Notes under the pieces: model-generated
The model's database searches: none
What the model saw: the letters and a program-made list of their open reading frames with translations, nothing else
Told to the model about the DNA's origin: nothing
Position numbers and translations under genes: made by a program
NCBI GenBank assembly: GCA_946415315.1
Contig: CAMKRZ010000001.1
Location: 1-64,000, forward strand
Length of the DNA stretch: 64,000 bases
Source: an uncultured Lachnoclostridium sp.
GTDB lineage: Bacteria > Bacillota > Clostridia > Lachnospirales > Lachnospiraceae
Direction of reading: 5' to 3'
Shown: piece by piece, positions 46,562 to 54,414 of the stretch
Layout: each line of letters starts with the position of its first letter
How positions within the stretch are numbered: the first letter of the stretch is position 1

Positions 46562-48280
46562 GTGAAGATCGTCGTCGCAATGGATTCGTTCAAGGGCTGC
46601 CTGAGCTCGCGCGACGCGGGAAATGCAGCAGCTGAGGGCATCCGGCATGTTTGGCCGGATGCCGAAGTTGTCGTGCGTCCGCTTGCGGACGGCGGCGAGG
46701 GAACCGTTGCGGCATTGACGGAGGGCACGACCGAGCGGGTGATTGTCACAGGGCCGCTCGGCGAGCCTGTGGAGTGCGAATACGGGATCATACAGGGAGA
46801 CGAGCCGCTCGCTGTCATCGAATGCAGCGGTGCCTGCGGGCTGCCGCTCGTGCCTCAGGAGCAGCGGAATCCGATGTACACGACGACCTACGGCCTTGGC
46901 GAAGTGATCCTCGACGCCGTGTCGAAAGGCTGCAGGAGATTTCTGATCGGCCTCGGCGGAAGCTCGACCAATGACGGCGGCGCGGGCATGCTGCAGGCGC
47001 TCGGATACCGTCTGACGGACGCGGAGGGAAACGACATCGGACGCGGCGCGGCAGGACTGATGACACTTGCGGCGATCGCACCGCCCGCGACAACGCGCCC
47101 CGGCGAATCAGCAGAAACGGTTGACGGCGCACCGGCCGAACCAAACCCCGGCAAATTGGCCGAACCAAACCCCGGCGCACTGCACGAAATCATCAAGAAA
47201 TGCACCTTCCGCGTCGCCTGCGACGTGACCAACCCTCTGTGCGGACCGCTTGGCTGCAGCGCGGTGTTCGGGCCGCAGAAGGGAGCGAGAGCGGAGGACA
47301 TTCCCGTGATGGACGAGGCGCTTCGACGGTACGCGGAGCTGGTACGTGAATTCTGTGGGAAACATGACCCCGCCACCCCGGGCTCCGGCGCGGCAGGCGG
47401 CCTGGGCTTTGCGTTCCGCGCGATGCTCGGCGCGGAGTTGTTGCCCGGCTCGCAGCTCGTGATCCGGGAAACCAAACTGGAACAATACATCGCGGACGCC
47501 GACCTGGTCTTCACCGGCGAGGGGCGGCTCGATGAGCAGACCGCGATGGGCAAGGCACCCGCAGCGGTGGCGGCGCTTGCGCAGGCGCACGGAGTGCCCG
47601 TGATCGCGCTCGCGGGCAGCGTGGAGGCGGAGGAGAGCATCCTTCGGAAAATGGGCCTGACCGCGTGGTACGGGATCAACGACCGCACGGACGATGATCT
47701 CGCGACAGCGATGAGACCGGAGGTAGCGCGACACAACATGGCGGAGACAGCGGCGCGCGCAGTGAAGCTGATACCGCCCCATTTGCCGATGGGCCTGAAG
47801 GTGGTCGGGCAGGATCTCTTCACTGCCCGCGACTTTGATATCTACAAAGGCGTTCTGGAGCATTATCGGGGGGGAACGGAGGAAGTGAGGATACCCGAGG
47901 GAATCACGGAGATCGGCAGAAGCGCTTTTCTCAACAATGCCGTGGTCCGGCGCGTGATCATCCCGGACGGCGTGACCAAGATCGGATACAATGCGTTCGG
48001 CGGCTGCAGCCATTTGCGTGAGGTTGTCATCCCCGACAGCGTAGAAGAGATTGGAGCGCGGGCATTTCTCTCATGCAAGGAACTTCAGAGACTCCGCATC
48101 CCCGCGAGCGTAAAACGGATCGGAGAGCACGCGATCGCCGAGCACGTGAAGTACCTTTTTGACGCGCCGATGCCCAATGATGTATACAAACGATACTCGC
48201 CCTTCACACTGTACGGCTATGCAGACAGTGCAGCTGAGTTGTATGCGAAGAGGAACGACATCTACTTCGAGAGGATATAG
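46562..48280 (+). CDS. Glycerate kinase fused to a leucine-rich-repeat domain
   Basis: A 572-residue protein with a GTG start (AGGAGG upstream). Residues 1-410 are a glycerate kinase of the GarK/GlxK type: VVAMDSFKGCLSSRDAGNAA, PLADGGEGTVAALTEG, GLGGSSTNDGGAGML and TPGSGAAGGLGFAFRAM are typical. Within it lies an unusual insertion (about residues 180-208) with the direct repeat GKLAEPNPGALHE / AEPNPGKL. From about residue 437 a BspA-type leucine-rich-repeat domain follows (IPEGITEIGRSAFLNN, then IPDGVTKIGYNAFGGC and IPDSVEEIGARAFLSC). Such repeats usually bind proteins, so this metabolic enzyme may be part of a larger assembly. It phosphorylates glycerate using ATP. A terminator follows. Confidence 0.9.
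   Translation: MKIVVAMDSFKGCLSSRDAGNAAAEGIRHVWPDAEVVVRPLADGGEGTVAALTEGTTERVIVTGPLGEPVECEYGIIQGDEPLAVIECSGACGLPLVPQEQRNPMYTTTYGLGEVILDAVSKGCRRFLIGLGGSSTNDGGAGMLQALGYRLTDAEGNDIGRGAAGLMTLAAIAPPATTRPGESAETVDGAPAEPNPGKLAEPNPGALHEIIKKCTFRVACDVTNPLCGPLGCSAVFGPQKGARAEDIPVMDEALRRYAELVREFCGKHDPATPGSGAAGGLGFAFRAMLGAELLPGSQLVIRETKLEQYIADADLVFTGEGRLDEQTAMGKAPAAVAALAQAHGVPVIALAGSVEAEESILRKMGLTAWYGINDRTDDDLATAMRPEVARHNMAETAARAVKLIPPHLPMGLKVVGQDLFTARDFDIYKGVLEHYRGGTEEVRIPEGITEIGRSAFLNNAVVRRVIIPDGVTKIGYNAFGGCSHLREVVIPDSVEEIGARAFLSCKELQRLRIPASVKRIGEHAIAEHVKYLFDAPMPNDVYKRYSPFTLYGYADSAAELYAKRNDIYFERI
47134..47176 (+). repeat. Two copies of a 24-base in-frame repeat inside the glycerate kinase gene
   Basis: GGCCGAACCAAACCCCGGC occurs at 47134-47152 and 47158-47176, exactly 24 bases apart, coding for AEPNPGKL-like units in a proline-rich insertion. 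Confidence 0.8.
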
Positions 48281-48313
48281 CCATATTCGGAAACAGAGAC
48301 TGTAAAACGACGG

Positions 48314-48340
48314 AAGCGCCCACTACGGTGGGCGCTTTTT
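48314..48340 (+). terminator. Rho-independent terminator
   Basis: Perfect 10-bp stem AAGCGCCCAC / GTGGGCGCTT with TACG loop, followed by a T run. Last feature before the AT-rich island. Confidence 0.9.
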
Positions 48341-48429
48341 GCGTATTCACCGCGAATTCATACGGAAAATGATTAAATTTACGACATATCTCGATAACAG
48401 AAAATATCAATCAATATCAGGCAGTAGCG

Positions 48430-48458
48430 TTGCCTTCAGCCCCTATATATGGTATAAT
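48430..48458 (+). promoter_or_regulatory. Sigma-A promoter at the start of the AT-rich island
   Basis: TTGCCT (48430-48435), 17-base spacer ending TGG, TATAAT (48453-48458). The leader is about 45 bases. Confidence 0.7.
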
Positions 48459-48508
48459 TAATCAGATAATTTCCAACCGAAACAAGCGTGTTTTGTAAGG
48501 AGGCGCCG

Positions 48509-48715
48509 ATGGAAACGAATACACAGGACAACTACATCAGTCTGGACGAAGCCGCAAAGTATCTGGATGTGAAACCGATCACCATACGCACCTGGATCCG
48601 GAACTCGAAGAACGGTATCCCTGCGCGGAAAATAGGCCGCTGCTGGAAGTTCAAACGCTCGGAGATTGACGAGTGGGTGAAGAGCGGGAAGAGTGCGATT
48701 GAGGAGGAAAAATGA
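48509..48715 (+). CDS. Excisionase-like helix-turn-helix protein
   Basis: A 68-residue MerR/excisionase-type DNA-binding protein: NYISLDEAAKYLDVKPITIR, then TWIRNSKNGIPARKIGR, then CWKFKRSEIDEWVKSG. Proteins of this size serve as recombination directionality factors of mobile elements or as DNA-binding helpers in accessory loci. ATG at 48509 follows AAGGAGG. No integrase gene lies within the window. It is the first gene of the island. Confidence 0.85.
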   Translation: METNTQDNYISLDEAAKYLDVKPITIRTWIRNSKNGIPARKIGRCWKFKRSEIDEWVKSGKSAIEEEK

Positions 48716-48716
48716 A

Positions 48717-48996
48717 ATGTCCGAGAAGCGTGGTGAAGAAGTGCGATTCAAGAATATCGATTGGTATTGTGATCGTTGTAAGCATTAAAGAACTTCCCAA
48801 AGTATATTTGGCATCTCCGGAAGAGATTGCGCAGCGCTTGAAAGAATCGGCGGGCGGACGAGGGGAAACAATCCTGTATGAAAACCATACTTGGGGACCG
48901 CGCGCGCAAGCATGCAATACGACGGATAAGATCCCGGATGAATGGAGACTGTCGGAAGAGAGAATTGAGGAAATGTTCAAACTATACGGACGCTGA
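48717..48996 (+). pseudogene. Broken zinc-finger gene joined to an unrelated C-terminal fragment
   Basis: ATG at 48717 begins SEKRGEEVRFKNIDWYCDRC, which I know as the start of short CxxC zinc-ribbon proteins common in Lachnospiraceae, but the frame ends after CKH at 48788. A frame starting at 48712 (overlapping the excisionase stop) stays open to 48996 and reads VYLASPEEIAQRLKESAGG, then ILYENHTWGPRAQACN and EWRLSEERIEEMFKLYG. The N-terminal 25 codons of that second frame look like noise. The likely history is two partial genes joined near 48785. The ribosome binding site GAGGAGG serves the 48717 start. Confidence 0.5.
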
Positions 48997-49020
48997 TATA
49001 CAAAGTACGAGGATAAGTAT

Positions 49021-49704
49021 ATGAATACGCTTGAACACATCATCGCTTCTGCCACCACCTTTTATAACAATCTTAAGACTGATAAGAACGGCCGCTATCG
49101 CTCTTGGGAGCATTGTTATAAATGCTTTCATGATGCGCGGTACAATATTGATCCGGACTATGATTACCTGAGCTTGCAGCTAGCGTTCTATCTTGCCAGC
49201 TGGGGTATGTACCGCGGCTCATCCTTTTTGTTGCAGAAGGACTATAAGGTACATGCTCCGGTAGTGAAGGAGATACTGGATAAGAGGTATGATTGCCTGT
49301 TTGGACTTGAATGCCGCGATTTGCGGAAGGATGAAGTCTGGAACTGTCTTTGTCTGTTGGAAGAGGATCTAAAACAGTATTATGATGACGTTCGCAGAAG
49401 CATTGAAGAGTTCGCGGACGTGAAGAAGGAAATCTCCGACACCTTGATCACAAAGATAATGATGGGGACCCTTGGCTGCGTGCCTGCGTATGATCGGTAC
49501 TTTGTTGAAGGAGTGAAAGACCAGAAAATCACTTCGGGGATATACACTCGCAAATCCCTCTTGCGCTTGGCGGAGTTCTATGAAGAGAACAGCGAAAAGC
49601 TAGAAGAAGTGCGATGTAGCATGAAGGTGTATGATCTTCCGTATCCACAAATGAAACTGTTGGATATGGGGGTTGGAAGATTGGTTTTGACAAGGAATAT
49701 GTGA
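49021..49704 (+). CDS. Conserved hypothetical protein of defence-type islands
   Basis: A 227-residue soluble protein. Landmarks are YRSWEHCYKCFHDARYNIDP, YLSLQLAFYLASWGMYRGSS, then FLLQKDYKVHAPVVKEILD, and in the last part LITKIMMGTLGCVPAYDRYF. I recall close relatives in many bacteria, often in accessory islands and next to restriction genes, without known function. The start follows GAGGATAAG. The gap of 108 bases to the next gene leaves open whether they share a transcript. Confidence 0.6.
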   Translation: MNTLEHIIASATTFYNNLKTDKNGRYRSWEHCYKCFHDARYNIDPDYDYLSLQLAFYLASWGMYRGSSFLLQKDYKVHAPVVKEILDKRYDCLFGLECRDLRKDEVWNCLCLLEEDLKQYYDDVRRSIEEFADVKKEISDTLITKIMMGTLGCVPAYDRYFVEGVKDQKITSGIYTRKSLLRLAEFYEENSEKLEEVRCSMKVYDLPYPQMKLLDMGVGRLVLTRNM

Positions 49705-49812
49705 AGGGGAAAGCGGCACACTAGACCTTGCTGTTGATGCAACATACTATCATGTGATTTGCATATGAGGCAAATTAATGCAATTCTCGACTAACGGAAT
49801 GCGGAGGTATCT

Positions 49813-51735
49813 ATGCTTGCGTATAGCAAAACTTATGAGGATTTCTGCGGTGATATCAACGGTGGTGTAATTGTCTCGCAGATTCAATCAGCACTGCAAC
49901 GCGATTTCTCGGAAAGCGAACAGAAGGCTTTTCGGGTTTCGTTAAGTTCGGTTAAAAACGCACTTGCAAACGTAGTGATTCCCTCCAAAGCACAGGTTGG
50001 TCTGGAGTTGACGGTTCCGCTCACGAGCAAACGAATTGACTTTATTATTGCGGGTGAGGATGACCATCAGCAGAAAAATGTTGTTATTGTTGAACTAAAG
50101 CAATGGGAAAAAGTCAAGCATACGGACATGAGTGATATTGTTTTGCTGGGGACGGAAGAACGTGTGCATCCGTCTTGGCAGGCATTTTCCTATGGAACGA
50201 CCATTACAAACTTTAACGAGTACGTAGAAGAAAACCCTGTAAATATTTATTCTTGCTGCTTCTTGCATGATTACAAGACAGAGTACACGGACGAAATCCG
50301 AAATGAGGTTTACTCGGAGGGATTGGCGAAGGCGCCGGCGTTCCTCAGCAACGAGTGGGTCAATTTTGCTAAATTTATAAGCGGGAAGATTTGTAAGGAG
50401 TCGCAGGTCGACCTTTTGTATGAGATCAGCAATGGAAGGATCAAACCGTCCAAGTTTCTTGTCGACAGCCTCACAGATTCGTTGAACGGTAATAACAAGA
50501 TTGAGCTGATCGACCAGCAGCGAGTTGCATTTTCCAACATAAAACAGGAACTGAAAAAAGCATTTGCCACGAACACGCGTAAGGTGATCATTGTTAAGGG
50601 TGGAGCTGGTACAGGAAAATCTTTGATTGCGCTCCATCTGCTCGGGGAACTGCATCGGCAGGGGAAGACTGCATTCTATGTGGCGAAGAGTAGTTATATC
50701 AAGGAGTCGTATTACAAGATGCTTTCCAGGGATATCCCGGATTACAAGATTTTCCGAACGTTGTTCCGTGGTTCCGGTGATTTCCGAAAAGACAGCTTTA
50801 ACATGGACAAGCAGTTCGATTGCTTGATTGTTGATGAGGCACACCGCCTGACTGAGAAGACTAAAGTCTCCTTCATGTTCTACGGGAATAATCAAATTCA
50901 GGAAATCATCCACGCTTCGAAAGTTTCCGTGTTCTTTATCGACGAGACGCAACAAATTGATATCAAGGACTTTGGAACCGTAGCAAATATACGCGAGGCT
51001 GCGAAAGCCGAAGGCGCGGAAGTGATCGAGGATGATAAGTATGTCTTGAAGTCGCAATTCCGCTGCAATGGTTCGGAAGAATACATTAATTGGGTCGAGA
51101 GTACGCTGTACAATAAGCCTATAGAGCCGATGACACAATTGATGGACTATGAGATTCGGCTTTTCGACAATCTGGTCGAGATGCAGGACGCAATCCGCCA
51201 GAAGAACGAAGAATGTGAGCACCCGTGCCGTATGCTGAGTGGTGATGTCTTTCCTTGGATCAGCATGGATGATAAATCCCAGATTGATATCAATATCGGA
51301 GACTTCCATGCGCAGTGGAATAAGTCGAAGGCTTTTGCTGTCGACCCGAAGTCCATCGATGAAGTTGGCTGCATTCACACATCGCAGGGAATGGAATTTG
51401 AATATGTCGGCTTGATTGTCGGAGATGATCTTTTGTATAGAAACGGTCACATCATTACCGACTATACGAAGCATCCGAAGGGATCCGGCGAGTTCAAGAG
51501 ACCGCATCAGAAATACCCGAACCCAGACGATTATGAGATTATTGATCGTATCATTCGGAACACATATAAGGTGCTTTTCACCAGAGGACAAAAGGGTTTG
51601 TATCTCTATGTCATGGATGAAGAACTCAGAAATTATTTGCGTGTGGAGATTGAGAAGGTGGAAAGCGGGCAGAGAAGGTTGCTGGAGTATATGAAGAAGG
51701 CAAAAAGGTCGTATGACGAGGATAGTAAAGCATGA
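49813..51735 (+). CDS. PD-(D/E)XK nuclease - DUF2075/SF1 helicase fusion
   Basis: A 640-residue protein. In the first 120 residues RIDFIIAG followed by VVIVELKQWEKVKH carries the Asp and ExK of a PD-(D/E)XK-like nuclease. The second half is a P-loop NTPase of the DUF2075/Schlafen-helicase group: VKGGAGTGKSLIAL (Walker A, about residues 264-271), CLIVDEAHRLTEKTK (Walker B, about 336), LKSQFRCNGSEEYINWVE, and the SF1 signature HTSQGMEFEYVGLIVGDDL near 519, then VLFTRGQKGLYLYV. It likely cuts and unwinds nucleic acid. The ATG follows GCGGAGGT. Its stop overlaps the EVE gene by 4 bases (ATGA), so both are translated together. Confidence 0.85.
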   Translation: MLAYSKTYEDFCGDINGGVIVSQIQSALQRDFSESEQKAFRVSLSSVKNALANVVIPSKAQVGLELTVPLTSKRIDFIIAGEDDHQQKNVVIVELKQWEKVKHTDMSDIVLLGTEERVHPSWQAFSYGTTITNFNEYVEENPVNIYSCCFLHDYKTEYTDEIRNEVYSEGLAKAPAFLSNEWVNFAKFISGKICKESQVDLLYEISNGRIKPSKFLVDSLTDSLNGNNKIELIDQQRVAFSNIKQELKKAFATNTRKVIIVKGGAGTGKSLIALHLLGELHRQGKTAFYVAKSSYIKESYYKMLSRDIPDYKIFRTLFRGSGDFRKDSFNMDKQFDCLIVDEAHRLTEKTKVSFMFYGNNQIQEIIHASKVSVFFIDETQQIDIKDFGTVANIREAAKAEGAEVIEDDKYVLKSQFRCNGSEEYINWVESTLYNKPIEPMTQLMDYEIRLFDNLVEMQDAIRQKNEECEHPCRMLSGDVFPWISMDDKSQIDINIGDFHAQWNKSKAFAVDPKSIDEVGCIHTSQGMEFEYVGLIVGDDLLYRNGHIITDYTKHPKGSGEFKRPHQKYPNPDDYEIIDRIIRNTYKVLFTRGQKGLYLYVMDEELRNYLRVEIEKVESGQRRLLEYMKKAKRSYDEDSKA

Positions 51736-52124
51736 AAATATACTATGAACCGGTTAATGTGAACCAATGGAACATTTTTGAAAAAGTCTCCGGAATCGGA
51801 CATGTTGAACCGTTCTTGGCAACAAAGTCGATGGAAGAAGGCGATTTAGTTCTGTTGCATGTCGGCAGTCAGAATAAAAAGTATGAGAGCGGCATATATG
51901 CGTACGGAACAATCGTCAAAGGGCCATATATTTTGAGGAACAGTCCAAGTGACTACTGTAATAACAAAAATACATGTGATATTAGGATCGATTATATCTG
52001 TTACGGAACGCCTTTAATCTCACATGCTGAGGCGACAAGATTTGTCATGCAGTTCAGAACTGTCCATATGATTGATCAGGAGCATTATGCAGATGTTCTT
52101 TTAAAGATTGGATTGAAAAAGTGA
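51732..52124 (+). CDS. EVE-domain protein (PUA-like), coupled to the nuclease-helicase
   Basis: A 130-residue protein. MKIYYEPVNVNQWNIFEKVS, then MEEGDLVLLHVGSQN and SGIYAYGTIVKGPYI match the fold of EVE/PUA-type domains, which bind modified bases in DNA (or RNA) in several modification-dependent restriction systems. The residues of the base pocket cannot be assigned with certainty. The ATG overlaps the upstream stop, so a fixed stoichiometry is expected. The function I infer is recognition of a modified base to guide the nuclease-helicase. Confidence 0.7.
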   Translation: MKIYYEPVNVNQWNIFEKVSGIGHVEPFLATKSMEEGDLVLLHVGSQNKKYESGIYAYGTIVKGPYILRNSPSDYCNNKNTCDIRIDYICYGTPLISHAEATRFVMQFRTVHMIDQEHYADVLLKIGLKK

Positions 52125-52281
52125 CTATATGATTCAACCGGATTTGGGATGGTTTTTATACGGCTGAGACAAAGGCAACATGCATTTTGCAGAGACCAGC
52201 TATGAAAAGTCAAGAATTAATTCCTAAGATTTTTATTATGGCTGTATGTCGAAAAAAGGCTCAACTTTAATAAGACCTCGG

Positions 52282-52319
52282 GCAGAGGCCTTCAAAAACA
52301 GTTGTGATTGGCCTCCTGC
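52282..52319. repeat. Inverted repeat in a 262-base gene-free stretch
   Basis: GCAGAGGCC (52282-52290) pairs with GGCCTCCTGC (52310-52319) with one bulged base and a 19-base loop. It is AT-rich on both sides, without a T tract. The whole gap 52125-52386 contains no recognisable gene. It could be a leader structure or a small RNA. Confidence 0.4.
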
Positions 52320-52386
52320 TTAATTAGTCAGTAATTGGGAACTAAAAACTTGATTGGAATCAATATCCCCTAGGAGACCTATATAC

Positions 52387-53109
52387 ATGGAAGACTTGTT
52401 TTACAAAGAGTATGCCAAGGCGTTAGGCAAAGAAAACATTGGAAAGTTTTCACCAAGACAATCAAGAGTATGCTGGTGTTTACTGACCATGATGGGTGGG
52501 GCGGCAGTTGTTGCATTCATTGTTGCGGTGCTAAAACTGAAGACATTTTTATGGGTATGCCTTGCAATATACATTAGTATCGCAATTATTCTTGAATGTA
52601 TATTAAATTGGTTTGAAAAAAAGACAAGAGGAAGTTTGTACACGGGTAATTGTGATAAGCGTATTATGTGTATGTTAAGCACAATTGGTCTTTTTTTGAA
52701 ACCGGAAAGATATGAAGAAAAGATTGACTTTCTGGTAAACGTCTTTGAAAAAGCGCTAAAAAAACGCGAGGAACGCGAAAAAACAATTAAGAAGATCGCG
52801 GTGACGGCATTGTCCGTTTTTGGCGTGATAACTACTAATGCTATCAACGCACCGGAAAACACTGGATGGCAAGGATTACTTCTTGTCCTTGTTGTGGCAT
52901 TGTTTATTGCAACGCTTGTAATTGTGCCATTATTATTTGCTGGAGCATTTGATTCACATAAGAAAACATATAACTTTATGATTTTGGAATTACAGTCTGT
53001 TAGGCTTATGATGTCTAAAGAAGATCTACAGGATGATAAGACGACGATGGGCACCCCTGAGTCGAAGGGCAAGAATAAAAGGAGTAATACAGTAAAAAAC
53101 AAAGAGTGA
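52387..53109 (+). CDS. Membrane protein of unknown function, first of a pair
   Basis: A 240-residue protein with four hydrophobic segments: two around LLTMMGGAAVVAFIVAVL and FLWVCLAIYISIAIILECIL, and two after a charged cytoplasmic helix (KALKKREEREKTIKKIAVTA, then LLLVLVVALFIATLVIVPLL). The C-terminus is basic and low-complexity. ATG at 52387 follows TAGGAGACC. Its AT-rich codon use differs from the flanking GC-rich genes. It and the next gene (11 bases apart) could encode a membrane complex, possibly a defence effector; no known family is recognised. Confidence 0.6.
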   Translation: MEDLFYKEYAKALGKENIGKFSPRQSRVCWCLLTMMGGAAVVAFIVAVLKLKTFLWVCLAIYISIAIILECILNWFEKKTRGSLYTGNCDKRIMCMLSTIGLFLKPERYEEKIDFLVNVFEKALKKREEREKTIKKIAVTALSVFGVITTNAINAPENTGWQGLLLVLVVALFIATLVIVPLLFAGAFDSHKKTYNFMILELQSVRLMMSKEDLQDDKTTMGTPESKGKNKRSNTVKNKE

Positions 53110-53119
53110 GGAAATGCCT

Positions 53120-53788
53120 ATGAAGATACAATCGAAGCAAATCACTTGTTATATTGGATTTGCATATATAACCTTAGCCTTTGTTTCCTTGGTCGCAGAT
53201 TTACCGGTCAGAGTTGTTAACTGTATTTCTTTAGGAGCTTTGCTCATATCTATTGCTGAATTAATTCTGGCGATAAGTAACTTGAGAAAACCAAAAGAGT
53301 CTCGGGTTAGCGCCAAAGATCTTGAGTCATTATCAGACCAGCTGGATTTAGCCTCTTTTTTCTTAAAAAAAACGTTGGAGGCAAAGGCTAGAGTATACAA
53401 ATCTAATAACAAGGTGACATTTTTGGTAGGATTTCTATACTCGTTTTCGTTTGTTGTTGTTATAGCATGGGCAAATAGTAGTGTATATAACTTTCTAGAA
53501 TGGAATAAACTTGGGGTCTTTTGCACGGTAGCTTCGTTGGGAGTAATTCTTCTTTCGAGATTCATTTCAGAAGTGGGAGACGAGCGAATAGAGGTTGAAC
53601 GAGAACTCGCTTTTTACGATATGTTCAACCATTATTTGGATTCGGTGACCAAAGCCATTAATCAGGCAACCGATAAACAAAATAGAATTGAGCATGCAGA
53701 GCAAAAAGAAGACATTCTAGTTGAGAATAAAGAAGACGCAGGAAGAAGTATTGAGAAGAAAAGAAAGAAAAAGAAGCGTCAAAAGTAA
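53120..53788 (+). CDS. Membrane protein of unknown function, second of the pair
   Basis: A 222-residue protein with four hydrophobic segments in two pairs: one pair at the N-terminus (TCYIGFAYITLAFVSLVADL, then CISLGALLISIAELILAI) and another after the connecting stretch (VTFLVGFLYSFSFVVVIAWA, then LGVFCTVASLGVILLSRFI). Between the pairs is a charged helix (SDQLDLASFFLKKTLEAKAR), and the C-terminus is a very basic tail (KKRKKKKRQK). The two-helix-pair layout recalls SLATT-type effector proteins, but this is only a shape resemblance. I use ATG 53120 for its ribosome-binding-site spacing; ATG 53114 is possible. AT-rich like its neighbour. Confidence 0.6.
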   Translation: MKIQSKQITCYIGFAYITLAFVSLVADLPVRVVNCISLGALLISIAELILAISNLRKPKESRVSAKDLESLSDQLDLASFFLKKTLEAKARVYKSNNKVTFLVGFLYSFSFVVVIAWANSSVYNFLEWNKLGVFCTVASLGVILLSRFISEVGDERIEVERELAFYDMFNHYLDSVTKAINQATDKQNRIEHAEQKEDILVENKEDAGRSIEKKRKKKKRQK

Positions 53789-53832
53789 AGCGATTATTCA
53801 AAAGTAATTACTATATGTGCAAGGAGGGACCT

Positions 53833-54018
53833 ATGCAATTTGGAATGCCAACCCTAATTGAATGCCGCACCCTGGAGGACAACCTTATGTTGTGCCGGGA
53901 ACTGGGGCTTTCATTCATCGAGCTGAATATGAATTTTCCGAAGTACCAGGTGCAGTGCCCGGAGTATACGGACGTGCTTTAGGAGTTTGCCGGGAAGGCG
54001 GGGTTTTATTTTCAATAA
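53833..54018 (+). pseudogene. 5' duplicate of the sugar-phosphate isomerase gene, with stop codons
   Basis: From ATG 53833 (GGAGGGAC upstream) the reading is MQFGMPTLIECRTLEDNL, almost identical to the start of the intact gene at 54415 over about 60 codons. It is interrupted by TAG at 53980-53982 and ends at TAA 54016-54018. The DNA matches the intact copy at roughly 8 of 10 positions or better by eye. The sequence then turns into an unrelated small gene. It is a relic left by the insertion or duplication that brought the 54048 gene. Confidence 0.85.
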
Positions 54019-54047
54019 TGGATTGCAAAGAAGAAGGAGGTTATCTT

Positions 54048-54395
54048 ATGTCAACAGATTTTGAAAAACCGCAATCAAAGCAGATTGAATACGTCGGCTT
54101 AGAATCATTATTTTCGTTTTACTTTTTCCATAATATGCCGGACCAGTTTAGATTGGTACCGGGGCAGAAAAGGGTATTGGGTATCGATAATACTGATATC
54201 AGCTCGATCCGGATAGAGGAAGACGGAAGCGTTAAACTTGAGGGAACTGCCTGCATCCACATCGGGTACTTCGGCTCTCCGAATCCAAGAGACGAAGACT
54301 ATGGAACATTCGACGAGTCTACGAGGAGTTTTTCTTTCCGCATAAGTATTACTGACGGCGAAATCGACAAGGGCGCATATTTCGAGTTTGAGTAA
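54048..54395 (+). CDS. Small beta-rich protein between the two isomerase copies
   Basis: I do not recognise this 115-residue protein. ATG at 54048 follows AAGGAGG. It is beta-rich and acidic, with no membrane segment: IEYVGLESLFSFYFFHN, then DISSIRIEEDGSVKLEGTA, then FSFRISITDGEIDKGAYFEF. It fills the space between the partial and the complete isomerase gene, so it probably arrived together with the duplication. Its stop is 19 bases before the intact isomerase start. Confidence 0.6.
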   Translation: MSTDFEKPQSKQIEYVGLESLFSFYFFHNMPDQFRLVPGQKRVLGIDNTDISSIRIEEDGSVKLEGTACIHIGYFGSPNPRDEDYGTFDESTRSFSFRISITDGEIDKGAYFEFE

Positions 54396-54414
54396 GATAT
54401 TGGAGGATACTGAT

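Noticed and set aside
48712-48788. N-terminus MKCPRSVVKKC of a conserved protein
   Set aside because: The same bases in the next frame encode the recognised zinc-ribbon start SEKRGEEVRF; the 48712 reading looks like an accidental frame.
52125-52386. Retron or other structured RNA in the gene-free stretch
   Set aside because: Only one modest stem (52282-52319) is visible, there is no reverse transcriptase gene nearby, and no a1/a2-like complementary ends could be found.
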